Notes: generated from the sequence alone by a model not told the origin. Positions 25,583-35,254 are shown, counted from the first letter of the stretch. The stretch is 37,747 bases of DNA from an uncultured Thermoleophilia bacterium (GCA_903862845.1 CAIOZS010000076.1:1-37747); one strand, 5' to 3'. Translations and numbers: made by a program.

Positions 25583-26677
25583 TCATCTCGTCACGATCTT
25601 CTCGATCTCGTCGACGACGCGGCGGGTGGCGTCGGGGCGCCCGAGCGCGGCGCTGGCCGCGGCCATCGCCGCCAGGCGCCGGGGATCGCCGAGCAGGTCG
25701 GCGACGAGCCTGCCGATCAGGTTACCGCCGAGCTCGGCGTCGTCGACCAGCAGGGCGGCGCCGCCCTCCACCATCCAGCGCGCGTTCTTGCGCTGGTGAT
25801 CGGCGGTCGCATGCGGGTAAGGCACGAGGATCGCCGGCTTGCCGAGGGCAGCCAGCTCGGCCACCGAGCCGCCGGAGCGAGCCACCACGAGATCCGCGGC
25901 GGCCATCGCCGCCGCCAGGCGGTCAGTGTAGGGCACCAGGCGGTAGCGCTCAAACCGCTCGCCCTTGGCCTCGAGCTCAGCGCGCACGGCGTCGTGGTTG
26001 CGCGGCCCGCAGACATGCACGAGCTGAAAGCCGAGCTCGCGGCCGCCGAAGGCGTCGATGCAGGCGCGGTTGATGCTTTGCGCGCCCTGGCTGCCGCCGA
26101 AAGCGAGCACCACCGGCAGGTCGGCGCGCAGGGCGAAGGCCTCGCGGCCCTCGGCGGCGGTCGCCGCGAGCTGCGCCGGCCCGAGGGGCCGCCCCGTCAG
26201 GACGTACTTGGGCGGCTCCAGACCGGCGATCGGGAAGCTCAGGCAGACGCGCCGCACGAACGGCCGCAGCAGACGATTGGCGACGCCGAGATGAGCGTCG
26301 GCCTCCAGGGCCAGGCCGGGGATGCCGCGCAGCGCGGCCAGCGCGACCACCGGCCCGCTGGCAAAGCCGCCGCCGCCGACGGCGACGTCGGGCCGCACCT
26401 CCTTGAGAATGCGCCCGACGCCCGGCACGGCGGCGGCCAGCAGCCGCAGCGTGGTCAGATGCTCACGCGGCGCCAGCTTGCGCGAGAAGCCCCTGAGCTC
26501 AAGAGCGAACGTCTGGTACTCGGCGGCCACGCGCTCCACCTGCCCCGGCGTCGTGACGACGACGACGCGGGCGCCGCGAACGGCGGCCTCAGCCGCGACG
26601 GCGAGCGCCGGCTGCAGATGACCGCCGGTCCCGCCCGCCGCGAGCAGCACGGTCTTGCCGCTGAGCGCTGACGACAA
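25583..26677 (-). CDS. murG: Lipid II synthase MurG (GlcNAc transferase)
   Basis: Transfers GlcNAc from UDP-GlcNAc to lipid I on the inner membrane face, making lipid II. 364 residues in two Rossmann domains. LLAAGGTGGHLQPALAVA carries the G-loop GGTGGH (15-20). Others are GFASGPVVALAA, VLAFGGSQGAQSINRA, the UDP-binding VVARSGGSVAELAALGKPAI, and LVPYPHATADHQRKNARWM. The start is TTG 26677 because GAAGGAG lies six bases upstream; the reading from 26719 has no such site. It overlaps the 3' end of ftsW by 89 bases in another frame, a long but plausible overlap in this compact operon. Confidence 0.95.
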   Translation of the reverse strand: MSSALSGKTVLLAAGGTGGHLQPALAVAAEAAVRGARVVVVTTPGQVERVAAEYQTFALELRGFSRKLAPREHLTTLRLLAAAVPGVGRILKEVRPDVAVGGGGFASGPVVALAALRGIPGLALEADAHLGVANRLLRPFVRRVCLSFPIAGLEPPKYVLTGRPLGPAQLAATAAEGREAFALRADLPVVLAFGGSQGAQSINRACIDAFGGRELGFQLVHVCGPRNHDAVRAELEAKGERFERYRLVPYTDRLAAAMAAADLVVARSGGSVAELAALGKPAILVPYPHATADHQRKNARWMVEGGAALLVDDAELGGNLIGRLVADLLGDPRRLAAMAAASAALGRPDATRRVVDEIEKIVTR

Positions 26678-28037
26678 TGTAGCTCCTTCGGTTGGTCGCG
26701 ATGTTGAGCAGGATGCCAAGGCCGGCGAGCACGACCACGAGGCTCGTGCCGCCCAGCGAGACCAGAGGCAGCGGCACGCCGGTGAGCGGGAGCAGCCCCA
26801 GGGCGGCGCCGACGTTGATGCACGCCTGCCCGACGATGATGGCCGTGATGCCGGTGGCCAGCAGCTTGCCGAACAGCTCCTTGCAGTTCAGGGCGATGCG
26901 AAAGCACGCCCAGGCGAGGGTCACGTAGAGGGCGAGCAGCACGACGAGACCGATGAGGCCGAGCTCCTCACCGATGATCCCGGTAATCATGTCGGTGCCC
27001 TGCTCGGGCAGAAAGCCGAACTTCTGCACGGAGTTGCCGAGGCCGACGCCGAAGATGCGCCCGGAGGCGATGGAGATCAGCGACTGGGTGGCCTGGAAGC
27101 CGCTCCCCTGAGGGTCCTTCCAGGGGTCGAAGAAGGTGACCAGACGCTCCCATCGGTAGGGCTCGATGGCGATGAGCGCCAGCACGGCGAGGCAGCCGGC
27201 GGCGGCGAGGCCGAAGAGGTAGCGCAGCCGCGCCCCGGCGGCGATGAGGACCGCGGCCACGGCGACGACCAGCACGAGGGTCGTGCCCAGATCGGGCTCC
27301 AGCATGATGAGGCCCGCGGCAGGCACGACCGTGATGGCCACGAGCCGCAGAAAGCCGGCCGGGGTTTCCAGCTCGCGCGGCCGCCGCACGATGAGGGCGG
27401 CCACCAGCACCACGGCCGCCAGCTTGGCGAGCTCGCTGGGCTGGATGCCCTGTCCGCCAATGATGATCCAGCGGCGCGCGCCGTTGACGACGCTGCCGAC
27501 GCCGGGCACGAGCACCGCGAGGAGGCCCACGAGCACGAGACCGCCGAGCGGCACCGCGGCGCGGCGCCACCAGGCGTAGTCGACGCGCGAAAGGACCCAC
27601 ATCGCAGCCACGCCGAAAAGCACCCACAGCAGTTGCCGCTTCACGAAGTAGAAGCTCGAAGCGTGCTGGAAGTAGGCCTCGGCCGACGAGGCGCTGTAGG
27701 CCATCACCAGTCCGTAGACGACCAGCAGAAACGTGACGAGGATCAGGGCCCGGCGTTCGGCGACGCCGGGGCCGGGCATCAGGGAAGCCTTGCGACGCGT
27801 GGCGCGGCGGGGCGCGGTCGACCGCCGGCGAGGCGGCGCGTCGTCGTCGCGCGGGCCGCCCCGGCGCTGCTCTGAGCGGGCGTTCCGGCGTTCCGGCGCC
27901 GGCGCTGCGCCGGCGCGGGGGCGGCGCTCGGCGGGGCGCCCTTCGGAGCGCGCGCGACGCTCCCGCGCGGGCGAATCCGCGGCCCAGTCGGCGTGGTCCA
28001 GATCCGCCTTGCCCACGCCGCGCCCCTGTGGACTCAC
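26589..28037 (-). CDS. ftsW: Septal peptidoglycan polymerase FtsW (SEDS family)
   Basis: A SEDS-family glycosyltransferase that polymerises lipid II at the septum with FtsI. 482 residues, ten helices from about residue 97. Family marks: VYGLVMAYSASSAEAY, QPSELAKLAAVV, GFLPEQGTDMITGIIGEELG and GVPLPLVSLGGTSLV. The first 95 residues are a strongly basic Arg/Pro/Ala-rich cytoplasmic extension not found in most FtsW. The start GTG 28037 overlaps the murD stop (GTGA), which supports this N-terminus; an ATG at residue 87 has no ribosome site. The C-terminal tail is also Arg-rich and overlaps murG. Confidence 0.96.
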   Translation of the reverse strand: MSPQGRGVGKADLDHADWAADSPARERRARSEGRPAERRPRAGAAPAPERRNARSEQRRGGPRDDDAPPRRRSTAPRRATRRKASLMPGPGVAERRALILVTFLLVVYGLVMAYSASSAEAYFQHASSFYFVKRQLLWVLFGVAAMWVLSRVDYAWWRRAAVPLGGLVLVGLLAVLVPGVGSVVNGARRWIIIGGQGIQPSELAKLAAVVLVAALIVRRPRELETPAGFLRLVAITVVPAAGLIMLEPDLGTTLVLVVAVAAVLIAAGARLRYLFGLAAAGCLAVLALIAIEPYRWERLVTFFDPWKDPQGSGFQATQSLISIASGRIFGVGLGNSVQKFGFLPEQGTDMITGIIGEELGLIGLVVLLALYVTLAWACFRIALNCKELFGKLLATGITAIIVGQACINVGAALGLLPLTGVPLPLVSLGGTSLVVVLAGLGILLNIATNRRSYIVVSAQRQDRAARGGRDRRSSAAGARRRG

Positions 28038-29461
28038 GATGGGCCAACTCCTCGCAGCTCGTTTACCAGCTTGAGGAAGTGTTCGCCCCGCTCCTCGTAA
28101 TCCCTATACTGGTCCCAGCTCGCAGAGGCCGGGCTGAGCAGCACGACGTCGCCCGGCGCGGCCTCACGCGCGGCGCGCAGCACTGCCGCTTCGAGGGCGC
28201 CGCAGACCACGTACGGAGTGGCGCGCGAGCCGGCCGCGGCGGCTCTGGCGGCGAACGCCGCCTCGAGCCGCGGCGCCGTCACGCCGATCAGCAGGGCCTG
28301 CTTCACGGGCCCCTCGGTGGCCGCCGCCAGGGCGCCGAAGTCCGCGCCCTTCTCGTAGCCACCGAGGATCAGGTAGACCCCGGTGCGGTAGGCGGTCAGC
28401 GCCTTGAGCGTGGCGTCGACGTTGGTGGCCTTCGAGTCGTTCACGTAGGTGACGCCGCCGGCGATGCCGGCGACCTGCAGACGGTGAGGCACGCCGGCGA
28501 AGCTGCGCAGGGTCTCGGCGGCGGCGGCGGCGGGCACGCCCAAGGTGCAGGCCGCGGCGGCCGCGGCCAGCGAGTTCTGCCGGTTATGGTCGCCCCTCAG
28601 CGCCAGCTCGGCGGCCGCGCACAGACCGACGCGTCGTCCCTCGAGGCGGAGCCAGAGCCGGCCGCCGGCCTCGACGCCGGCGTCAAGGGGTCCGCCGCCC
28701 GGCGCGGCCTCGCGACCGCGCTCGGCCGAGAACCACAGGCGCCGGCCGCGGCCCGCGAAGCGTCCGGCCGCGGCCTCCACAAGGATGCCCGGGTCGCCCG
28801 CGCTCAGGAGCGCCACATCATCCTCGACCTGGTTCTCGAAGAGGCGCAGCTTGGCGGCCACGTAGCCTCGGTAGTCGCCGTGGCGATCGAGGTGATCCTC
28901 GGTGAGGTTGAGCAGCACGGCCACGTCGGGGCGAAAGCGCTCGATGTGCTCGAGCTGGAAGCTGGAGAGCTCCGCCACCACCGTGGCCGCGAGCGGCACG
29001 GCGTCCGGCATGCCGGCGAGCGCGTGCCCGACGTTACCGCCCACGGCCACGGGCAGCCCGGCATCGCGAAAGATGGCTCCGGTGAGCTCGGTGGTGGTGG
29101 TCTTGCCGTTCGTGCCGGTGATCCCGATGAGGCGATTGCCGAGAAACCGCGCCGCGAGCTCGACCTCGCTCCACAGGACGACGCCGCGCCGCAATGCCTC
29201 CTGCACGGCAGCACTCTCGTTGGGCACGCCGGGGCTCTTGACCAGAAGGTCGACCGCGGAGGGCAGCACGGCCGCCGCTCCGAGCAGGACCTCGACGCCG
29301 GCGGCGCGCAGCTCGGCGGCCGCGCCCTCCGGCGGCGCGTCGCCCTCGTCGAGGGCGACGATGCGCGCCGCCGGCAGCTTGCGGCGGGCGAGCAGCGCTG
29401 CCGGCCGGCCGCTGCGCCGCAGGCCGAGCACGGCCAGACAGCGGACGTCGTCGATTTCCAC
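28034..29461 (-). CDS. murD: UDP-MurNAc-L-alanine--D-glutamate ligase
   Basis: Adds D-glutamate to UDP-MurNAc-L-Ala. 475 residues with a three-domain Mur ligase layout. The Rossmann start is VLGLRRSGRPAALL, then LLVKSPGVPNES, P-loop GITGTNGKTTTTEL (114-127), VAELSSFQLEHI, LNLTEDHLDRHGDY and YVNDSKATNVDATLKAL. The C-terminus is LSPASASWDQYRDYEERGEH. These are the canonical MurD signatures and all key residues look intact. It starts at GTG 29461 behind GGGAGA, 12 bases after the mraY stop. It shares the GTGA overlap with ftsW. Confidence 0.97.
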   Translation of the reverse strand: MEIDDVRCLAVLGLRRSGRPAALLARRKLPAARIVALDEGDAPPEGAAAELRAAGVEVLLGAAAVLPSAVDLLVKSPGVPNESAAVQEALRRGVVLWSEVELAARFLGNRLIGITGTNGKTTTTELTGAIFRDAGLPVAVGGNVGHALAGMPDAVPLAATVVAELSSFQLEHIERFRPDVAVLLNLTEDHLDRHGDYRGYVAAKLRLFENQVEDDVALLSAGDPGILVEAAAGRFAGRGRRLWFSAERGREAAPGGGPLDAGVEAGGRLWLRLEGRRVGLCAAAELALRGDHNRQNSLAAAAAACTLGVPAAAAAETLRSFAGVPHRLQVAGIAGGVTYVNDSKATNVDATLKALTAYRTGVYLILGGYEKGADFGALAAATEGPVKQALLIGVTAPRLEAAFAARAAAAGSRATPYVVCGALEAAVLRAAREAAPGDVVLLSPASASWDQYRDYEERGEHFLKLVNELRGVGPS

Positions 29462-29473
29462 CGTCAGCTCTCC

Positions 29474-30460
29474 CTAGAAGGTCGCGTAGTATGCCGCGAA
29501 GCCGGCGCCGGCGAAGATGGCGGCGATGATCCAGAAGCGCACGATGATCTTGGTCTCCGACCAGGCCTTGAGCTCGAAGTGATGGTGCAGCGGCGCCATC
29601 AGGAGCACCCGGCGGTGGAACAGCTTGAACGACACCACCTGGGCCATCACCGACAGCGCCTCGATGACGAAGAGGCCACCGATGATGAGCAGCACGAACT
29701 CGGTGCGCGTGATCACGGCCATTCCGGCGATGGCTCCGCCGAGGCCCAGGGACCCGGTGTCGCCCATGAACACGTCGGCCGGGAAGGTGTTGTACCAGAG
29801 AAAGCCGAGGCAGGCGCCGCCCACGCAGCCGGACACGACCATGAGGTCGGTGATGCCCGGGTCGTTGGCGTTGCGGCCGATGATGAAGGCGATGCCGGCG
29901 AGCGCCACGAGGACGATGGCCGAGGTGCCGGCGGCGAGGCCGTCGAGGCCGTCGGTGAGGTTGACGGCGTTGCTGAACCCGGCCAGCGTGAGAAAGATCA
30001 GCGCGTAGAAGCCGAGGCCGCCGAGCTCGAGCCGGTACGACGTGAACGGCACGTCGACGCGCGTGTCGAGGCCCACGAAGTGCAGGGCGATGAAGCCGAT
30101 GAACAGGGCGAGCATGAGCTGCAGCAGGAGCTTGTAGCGGGCCGCGAGGCCCAGCGAGCGCTTGCGCACGATCTTGATCCAGTCGTCGGCAAAGCCGATG
30201 GCGGCGTTGCCGAGAGCGGCGATCATGACCGTGAGCGACGCCACCGAGAAGCGGCTGAAGATGATGAAGGGGACAAGGACGGCGAACCAGATGAGCACGC
30301 CGCCCATGGTCGGCGTGCCCTCTTTGGTCTTGTGCCCTTCGGGGCCCTCCTCGCGGATGTTCTGGCCGAACTCGTTGAGCCGCAGCCAGCGGATGAACGG
30401 CGGTCCGATGATGAGCATCAAGACCATGGCGACGACGCTGGCGCCCATGGCTCTAAGCAT
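29474..30460 (-). CDS. mraY: Phospho-MurNAc-pentapeptide transferase MraY
   Basis: A membrane enzyme that moves phospho-MurNAc-pentapeptide onto undecaprenyl phosphate, making lipid I. 328 residues, ten helices. Signatures: EGHKTKEGTPTMGGVLI, FADDWIKIVRKRSLGL, NAVNLTDGLDGLAAG, FLWYNTFPADVFMGDTGSL and the HHH motif of APLHHHFELKAW. ATG 30460 (MLRAMGAS) has GAGGAGG six bases upstream and overlaps the murF end by eight bases; the longer reading from 30757 is murF out of frame. It appears intact. Confidence 0.97.
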   Translation of the reverse strand: MLRAMGASVVAMVLMLIIGPPFIRWLRLNEFGQNIREEGPEGHKTKEGTPTMGGVLIWFAVLVPFIIFSRFSVASLTVMIAALGNAAIGFADDWIKIVRKRSLGLAARYKLLLQLMLALFIGFIALHFVGLDTRVDVPFTSYRLELGGLGFYALIFLTLAGFSNAVNLTDGLDGLAAGTSAIVLVALAGIAFIIGRNANDPGITDLMVVSGCVGGACLGFLWYNTFPADVFMGDTGSLGLGGAIAGMAVITRTEFVLLIIGGLFVIEALSVMAQVVSFKLFHRRVLLMAPLHHHFELKAWSETKIIVRFWIIAAIFAGAGFAAYYATF

Positions 30461-31874
30461 CGTCGCCCTCCTCGGGCGCCGGACTCGCACCGGCAGCGAA
30501 GCCGTCCGCCGCGCCAACGGGCGCGCCGGCGGCGAGCGCCTCCGCGACGCGCTCAAGACGCAGCAGGCGTGAAGCTTTGACGAGGACGGCGCTGCCGGCC
30601 GGCGCCAGCTCGGGCAGCGCCGCGATGCACTCGGAGGCGGCGGCGAACCAGCGCTCGCCGGGCGCTCCGCTGAGGTAGCCGCGACCCAGCTCGCCGATGG
30701 CCACCACGCGCACGCCGGCGGCGGCGCAGTGCTCGCCGACGGCGCGGTGGAAGGCATCGGCGCCGGGTCCGAGCTCGTACATGTCGCCGAGAATGGCGAC
30801 CGCGGGACGCCCCGCGGCGATGCCCACGAGATGGTCGACGGCGGCCATCATGGCCAGCGGGTTGGCGTTGTAGGCGTCGTTGAGGAGCAGGCCGCCGCCG
30901 GGAAGTGCCGAGAGGGCGCCGCGCAGGTCGCTGAAGGCGACCTGAGCGGCGCCCTCTTTGGCCTCGTCCAAGCGATGGCCCAGCTCCATGAAGGCGGCCA
31001 GGGCGGCCAGGGCGTCCTGAAGATAGTGATTGCCTGTGAAGCTGAAGTCGAGCGTGCCCCGCTGGCCGAACGCGTCGACGAGGACATGGGTGGCATCGCC
31101 GCGCGCCTCCGTGGACACAAGGTGCACATCGGCCTCGGGTCCGCCGAACGTGACCACGCGGCCGCGGAATCGGGTGACGTGTCGATCGAGGAGTGGCTCC
31201 GCGTGCGGGACCACCGCCGTGCCTCCGCGCAGCTCCTCGAGGAGCTCGGCCTTGGCGGCGGCCACGTCGTCGACGGTGCCCACTAGCTCCAGGTGCACGG
31301 GCGCGACGTTGGTGATCACGCCGATGTCGGGCAGGGCGATGCGCGCGAGCTCGCGGATCTGCCCGCGCCCGCGCATGGCCATCTCGACGACGACGACCTC
31401 GGTGGCCTCCCCGATGTCGAGGAGCGTCAGCGGGACGCCGATCTCGTTGTTCAGGTTGGCGCTGGTGGCCACCGTGCGCGCCACGGGCCGCAGCAGGGCG
31501 GCGAGAATGTCCTTCGTGGACGTCTTCCCGGCGCTGCCGGTGATCGCCACGACCCTGGCGCCGGCGCGCCGGCGCACCTCGGTGGCCAGGCGCTGCAGCG
31601 CCGCAAGCCCGTCGGCGACGACGATCCGCGGCGCGTCGCGGGGCAGGTGGTCCGCCGCCGCGGCGCGGACGAGCACCGCCATCGCGCCGGCCGCAAGGGC
31701 CTGCGCGGCGTAGGCGTCGCCGTCGTACTGGTCGCCGCTCAGCCCCACGAACAGCTCGCCGCCCGACAGGCGGCGCGAGTCGGTGCGGACGGCGCCGACG
31801 ACGGCTTGTGGGTCGCCGCCTGCGAGGCGTCCGCCACAGGCGGCGGCGATCTCCGCGAGTGTCAGCGGCAGCAC
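30453..31874 (-). CDS. murF: UDP-MurNAc-tripeptide--D-alanyl-D-alanine ligase
   Basis: Adds D-Ala-D-Ala to the UDP-MurNAc-tripeptide, completing the pentapeptide. 473 residues: the N-terminal domain has VRTDSRRLSGGELFVGLSGD, the P-loop is ITGSAGKTSTKDI (111-123), then TSANLNNEIGVPLTLL (MurF signature) and ITNVAPVHLELVGTVDD. The C-terminus has NDAYNANPLAMMAAVDHL and AILGDMYELGPGADAFH. GTG 31874 lies one base after the murE stop region (four bases apart) with GGGGAG further upstream; a reading from 31934 adds unrelated residues. The C-terminal tail is Ala-rich. Confidence 0.96.
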   Translation of the reverse strand: MLPLTLAEIAAACGGRLAGGDPQAVVGAVRTDSRRLSGGELFVGLSGDQYDGDAYAAQALAAGAMAVLVRAAAADHLPRDAPRIVVADGLAALQRLATEVRRRAGARVVAITGSAGKTSTKDILAALLRPVARTVATSANLNNEIGVPLTLLDIGEATEVVVVEMAMRGRGQIRELARIALPDIGVITNVAPVHLELVGTVDDVAAAKAELLEELRGGTAVVPHAEPLLDRHVTRFRGRVVTFGGPEADVHLVSTEARGDATHVLVDAFGQRGTLDFSFTGNHYLQDALAALAAFMELGHRLDEAKEGAAQVAFSDLRGALSALPGGGLLLNDAYNANPLAMMAAVDHLVGIAAGRPAVAILGDMYELGPGADAFHRAVGEHCAAAGVRVVAIGELGRGYLSGAPGERWFAAASECIAALPELAPAGSAVLVKASRLLRLERVAEALAAGAPVGAADGFAAGASPAPEEGDDA

Positions 31875-31878
31875 GCGC

Positions 31879-33414
31879 TCACCACTCCCCGCGCAGCTCG
31901 GCCAGCACTTCCATGACGACCGCGCGGTCGTCAAAGGGGATCCGCCGGTCGCCGATGACCTGACCCTGTTCGTGTCCCTTGCCGGCGATGACGACCGCGT
32001 CGCCGGCGCGCGCCTCGCTGAGGGCGAGGCGTATCGCCGCGCGGCGGTCGGGTTCGACGATCACGCTGCCGGCGCGCGCCGCCGGGACGCCGGCAACGAT
32101 CTCGTCGATGATGGCGAGGGGCTCTTCGCTGCGCGGGTTGTCGGACGTCACGAAGGCGCGGTCCGCGAGGCGCGCGGCGATCTCGCCCATCAGCGGGCGC
32201 TTGCCGCGGTCGCGGTCGCCGCCGCAGCCGAAGACCACGAGCACCCGGCCGCGCGTGACGCTGCGCGCGGCGCGCAGGGCATTCTCGAGAGAGTCCGGGG
32301 TGTGCGAGTAGTCCACGACCACGCTGAACGGCTGCCCCTCGCGCACCGCCTGGAAGCGGCCGGAGACGCCCTCGGTGACCGCCAACCCGCGGAGCACGGC
32401 GTCGACGGGCAGCCCGAGCGCGAGGGCCGTCGTGGCGGCGGCGAGGGCGTTCTCGACGTTGAAGCGCGCCGCGAGCAGCAGAGTGACGCGCTCCTCGATG
32501 CCGCGGCGAGGCACGACGAGCGTGAAGGCCGAAGCGTCCGCCCGCAGCTCAAGATCGCGGGCGACGGCGTCGGGTGCAGGTTCTTTGTGACCGGCGGCGT
32601 CCGCGCGCCCTTCTGCGCCCTCGGCGGCGACGGCGTAGGTCCACAGACCGTCGCCGTACGCCACGCGGCACTCGCCGGCAAGCGTGCGCCCGTGCTCGTC
32701 GGCGACGTTGACCACAGCCACCGCGGTGCCGCTGCGCCCCTCATCGGGCAGGAACAGCTTGCGCTTGGCGCCGAAGTAGTCGTCGAGGTCCTTGTGAAAG
32801 TCGAGGTGATCGCGCGTGAGGTTGCTGAACACGACGGCATCGAAGTCGATGCCGGCGGCGCGGTCCTGGGCCAGGGCGTGCGAGCTGATCTCCAGAGCGC
32901 AGGCGCGGTCGCCGGCCGTGACCATCTCGCGGAACATGCGCTGCAGGTCGAGCGACTCGGCGGTGGTGAGCAGGACGGGATTGTCCTGCCCGCCGATACG
33001 ATTGACCACCGTGCCGAGCAGGGCCGCCGGCACGCCGGCGGCGGCGAAGATGCCGGCCACGAGGTGCGCCGTAGTCGTCTTGCCGTTCGTGCCGGTCACG
33101 CCGACGACGACGAGGGCGCGCGACGGGTGCTCGTACCATCGCGCCGCCATGAGAGCCATGGCGCGGCGCACCGAAGGCACGATCGCCTGCGGCAGCGCCA
33201 CGGCGGTGTCGCGCTCGCAGACCAACGCCGTTGCGCCTGCGGCCGCGGCGCGCGCCGCGAACGCATGCCCGTCGACCTTGAGCCCGGGCACGCAAAAGAA
33301 AAGCGTGCCGTCGGTGACGTCACGCGTGTGGTAGGCGAGGCCCCGCACTTCGGCGGCCGGGTCGCCGCGCACCGTGGCGCCCTCGACCCCCTCGAGCAGC
33401 TCGGCAAGCTTCAT
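31879..33414 (-). CDS. murE: UDP-MurNAc-L-Ala-D-Glu--meso-diaminopimelate ligase
   Basis: Adds the third residue of the peptide stem. 511 residues: VRGLAYHTRDVTDGTLFFCV at the start, P-loop VTGTNGKTTTAHL (106-118), LTTAESLDLQRMFREM, LEISSHALAQ, and FSNLTRDHLDFHKDL. The C-terminal SDNPRSEEP carries DNPR from Asp425, the motif that selects meso-diaminopimelate rather than lysine. This is the best clue to the wall chemistry here. ATG 33414 (MKLAELLEG) is preferred over TTG 33432; neither has a strong ribosome site. It lies 79 bases after the ftsI stop, the widest gap in the mur series. Confidence 0.97.
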   Translation of the reverse strand: MKLAELLEGVEGATVRGDPAAEVRGLAYHTRDVTDGTLFFCVPGLKVDGHAFAARAAAAGATALVCERDTAVALPQAIVPSVRRAMALMAARWYEHPSRALVVVGVTGTNGKTTTAHLVAGIFAAAGVPAALLGTVVNRIGGQDNPVLLTTAESLDLQRMFREMVTAGDRACALEISSHALAQDRAAGIDFDAVVFSNLTRDHLDFHKDLDDYFGAKRKLFLPDEGRSGTAVAVVNVADEHGRTLAGECRVAYGDGLWTYAVAAEGAEGRADAAGHKEPAPDAVARDLELRADASAFTLVVPRRGIEERVTLLLAARFNVENALAAATTALALGLPVDAVLRGLAVTEGVSGRFQAVREGQPFSVVVDYSHTPDSLENALRAARSVTRGRVLVVFGCGGDRDRGKRPLMGEIAARLADRAFVTSDNPRSEEPLAIIDEIVAGVPAARAGSVIVEPDRRAAIRLALSEARAGDAVVIAGKGHEQGQVIGDRRIPFDDRAVVMEVLAELRGEW

Positions 33415-33493
33415 CGTCGCGGATTCTATCAAAGCGCACCCTGTGCTCCACCCGCGGTGAGGCCCCCCGCAGACCCGCGCACGCGGGCGCGTC

Positions 33494-35254
33494 TCACGGT
33501 GCGATCTCCAGCTGCTGCAGGGCGAAGCGCATGATCTTCTGCACCGCCGGCGCGGCGATGTCGCCGCCGAAGATGGAGGTGTGCGGCGAGTCCACCGCGA
33601 CCATCACGACCAGACGCGGATGGTCAGCCGGGACCATGCCGATGAACGAGGCCACGTAGTCGGTCTTCGAATAGCCGCCGCCGCCGGGCAGCGGTTTCTG
33701 CGCCGTCCCGGTCTTGCCTGCGACGACGTATCCGGGGATCTGCGCCTTGACGCCGGTGCCGTGGTCGACCGCCGCGGCGAGCATGTCGCGCACCTTTGCG
33801 GCGATGCGCGCGGGGATGATGCGGCGGCCGGGAGGCTCGCGATAGAGCGTCGTGCCGACCTGGCTCAGCAGGTGGGGCTGCTCGTAGACGCCGTTGTTGG
33901 CCACCGCCGCGAACGCGGCGGTGATCTGCAACGGCGTCACCGCGATGCCCTGCCCCATCGGCAGGTTCGCGATCGTCGACCCAGACCATTGATCGGCAGC
34001 CGGGACGATGCCGGCAGATTCCCCCGGAAACGCGATCCCCGTGGGCCTGCCGAAGCCGTACGCCTTGACCCATTTGAGCAGGGCGGCCTGGCCCATCTTG
34101 ATGCCGATGGTCACGGCGCCGATGTTGCTCGAGTTCACGAGGATGTCCTCGACGTTGTAGTTGACCGTGCCGCGTGCCTCCGCCTCGTGGATGGTGCGGT
34201 CGGACACGGTGATGGTCGGCGCCAGCGAGAACCTCTGGTGAGTGTTGACCGTGCCGTCGGCGAGCGCCCCCGAGATCGTGACCAGCTTGAAGATCGAGCC
34301 CGGCTCGTAGACGTCGGTGACGCAGCGGTTGCGATCGCTGGAGGGTTTGCGGCCGAAGGCGTTGTCCTTCACCAGGGGCACACTGACCATCGCCAGGATC
34401 TCGCCGCTGCGCGGATCCATCACGATGGCCGTGGCCGCCGTGGCCAGGGAGTTGCGCACCGTGTGCACGAGCACGTCTTCCGCGGTGTACTGGATGTCCT
34501 CATCGAGCGTGAGGCGCACGCTCGCGCCGGAGGTGGGCTGCTTCTCGCTCACGGTGCGCAGCGCGTGGCCGGCCGGGTCGCGGACGACGACCTCACTGCC
34601 CACGACGCCGGCGAGCTGCTTGTCGTACTCGAGCTCCACGCCGGCCAGGCCGTTGCCGTCGACGCCGACGCAGCCCAGCACCTGGGCCGCCGAACCCTTC
34701 ATGGGGTAGGACCGCTCTTCCTCAGCGTATGCACCGACCCCCGGCAGGTCCAAGGCAAGCGCGGCTTTGGCGAGAGCGGGATCGACCTTGCGCGCCACGT
34801 AGGCGAAGCCGCTCTTCGGCCGTGCGAGCGCCTGCTCGAGTGCCCGTTGCTGCGGCTTCTTCGTGATCTTCAGCGCCTCGCACAGGGCGCGCGCCGCCGC
34901 CTTGGGCTCGTCCAGTAGATAGGGAGTCGCGAACACCGTTTGCGCCGGCTTGCCCACGGCCAGCTCGTTCGCGTTGCGGTCAAGGATGCTGCCGCGGTGC
35001 GCGGGCAGCACGACGCTCGCGGTTTGCTGCTGAAGGGCGATCCTCGTGAGGTTCTCGGACGAGGACGCGAGAGCGACCGCTTTGCCGCCGACGAGCACGA
35101 GAAAGACGACGAAGACGAAGCGCAGGAGACGGATGCGACCGTCGACGCCGCGCCCGCCGGCGACTCCTCCGCCGCGCGCGGCAACCCGGGTCAGCGAGCG
35201 CAGGCCGCCGCCGCGGCCGGGCGCGCGACGCCGTCCTGAGGCGCCGGTCGCCAT
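33494..35254 (-). CDS. ftsI: Septal transpeptidase FtsI (class B PBP, PBP3 type)
   Basis: A penicillin-binding protein that cross-links septal peptidoglycan with FtsW. 586 residues: a 40-residue Arg/Gly-rich cytoplasmic tail, one helix (about 43-63), the pedestal domain (VVLPAHRGSILDRNANELAV, LGCVGVDGNGLAGVELEYDK), then the transpeptidase. Catalytic motifs are S320-x-x-K323 in EPGSIFKL, SSN at 375-377, and KTG at 514-516 in VAGKTGTAQK. There are no PASTA repeats. ATG 35254 shares a base with the ftsL stop (TGATG), so the pair is translationally coupled. Confidence 0.96.
   Translation of the reverse strand: MATGASGRRRAPGRGGGLRSLTRVAARGGGVAGGRGVDGRIRLLRFVFVVFLVLVGGKAVALASSSENLTRIALQQQTASVVLPAHRGSILDRNANELAVGKPAQTVFATPYLLDEPKAAARALCEALKITKKPQQRALEQALARPKSGFAYVARKVDPALAKAALALDLPGVGAYAEEERSYPMKGSAAQVLGCVGVDGNGLAGVELEYDKQLAGVVGSEVVVRDPAGHALRTVSEKQPTSGASVRLTLDEDIQYTAEDVLVHTVRNSLATAATAIVMDPRSGEILAMVSVPLVKDNAFGRKPSSDRNRCVTDVYEPGSIFKLVTISGALADGTVNTHQRFSLAPTITVSDRTIHEAEARGTVNYNVEDILVNSSNIGAVTIGIKMGQAALLKWVKAYGFGRPTGIAFPGESAGIVPAADQWSGSTIANLPMGQGIAVTPLQITAAFAAVANNGVYEQPHLLSQVGTTLYREPPGRRIIPARIAAKVRDMLAAAVDHGTGVKAQIPGYVVAGKTGTAQKPLPGGGGYSKTDYVASFIGMVPADHPRLVVMVAVDSPHTSIFGGDIAAPAVQKIMRFALQQLEIAP

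Noticed and set aside
28028-30580. An 850-codon plus-strand open frame opposite murD and mraY
   Set aside because: His/Glu/Arg-rich antisense frame of the mur genes, typical of high-GC codon bias; no start signal or domain.
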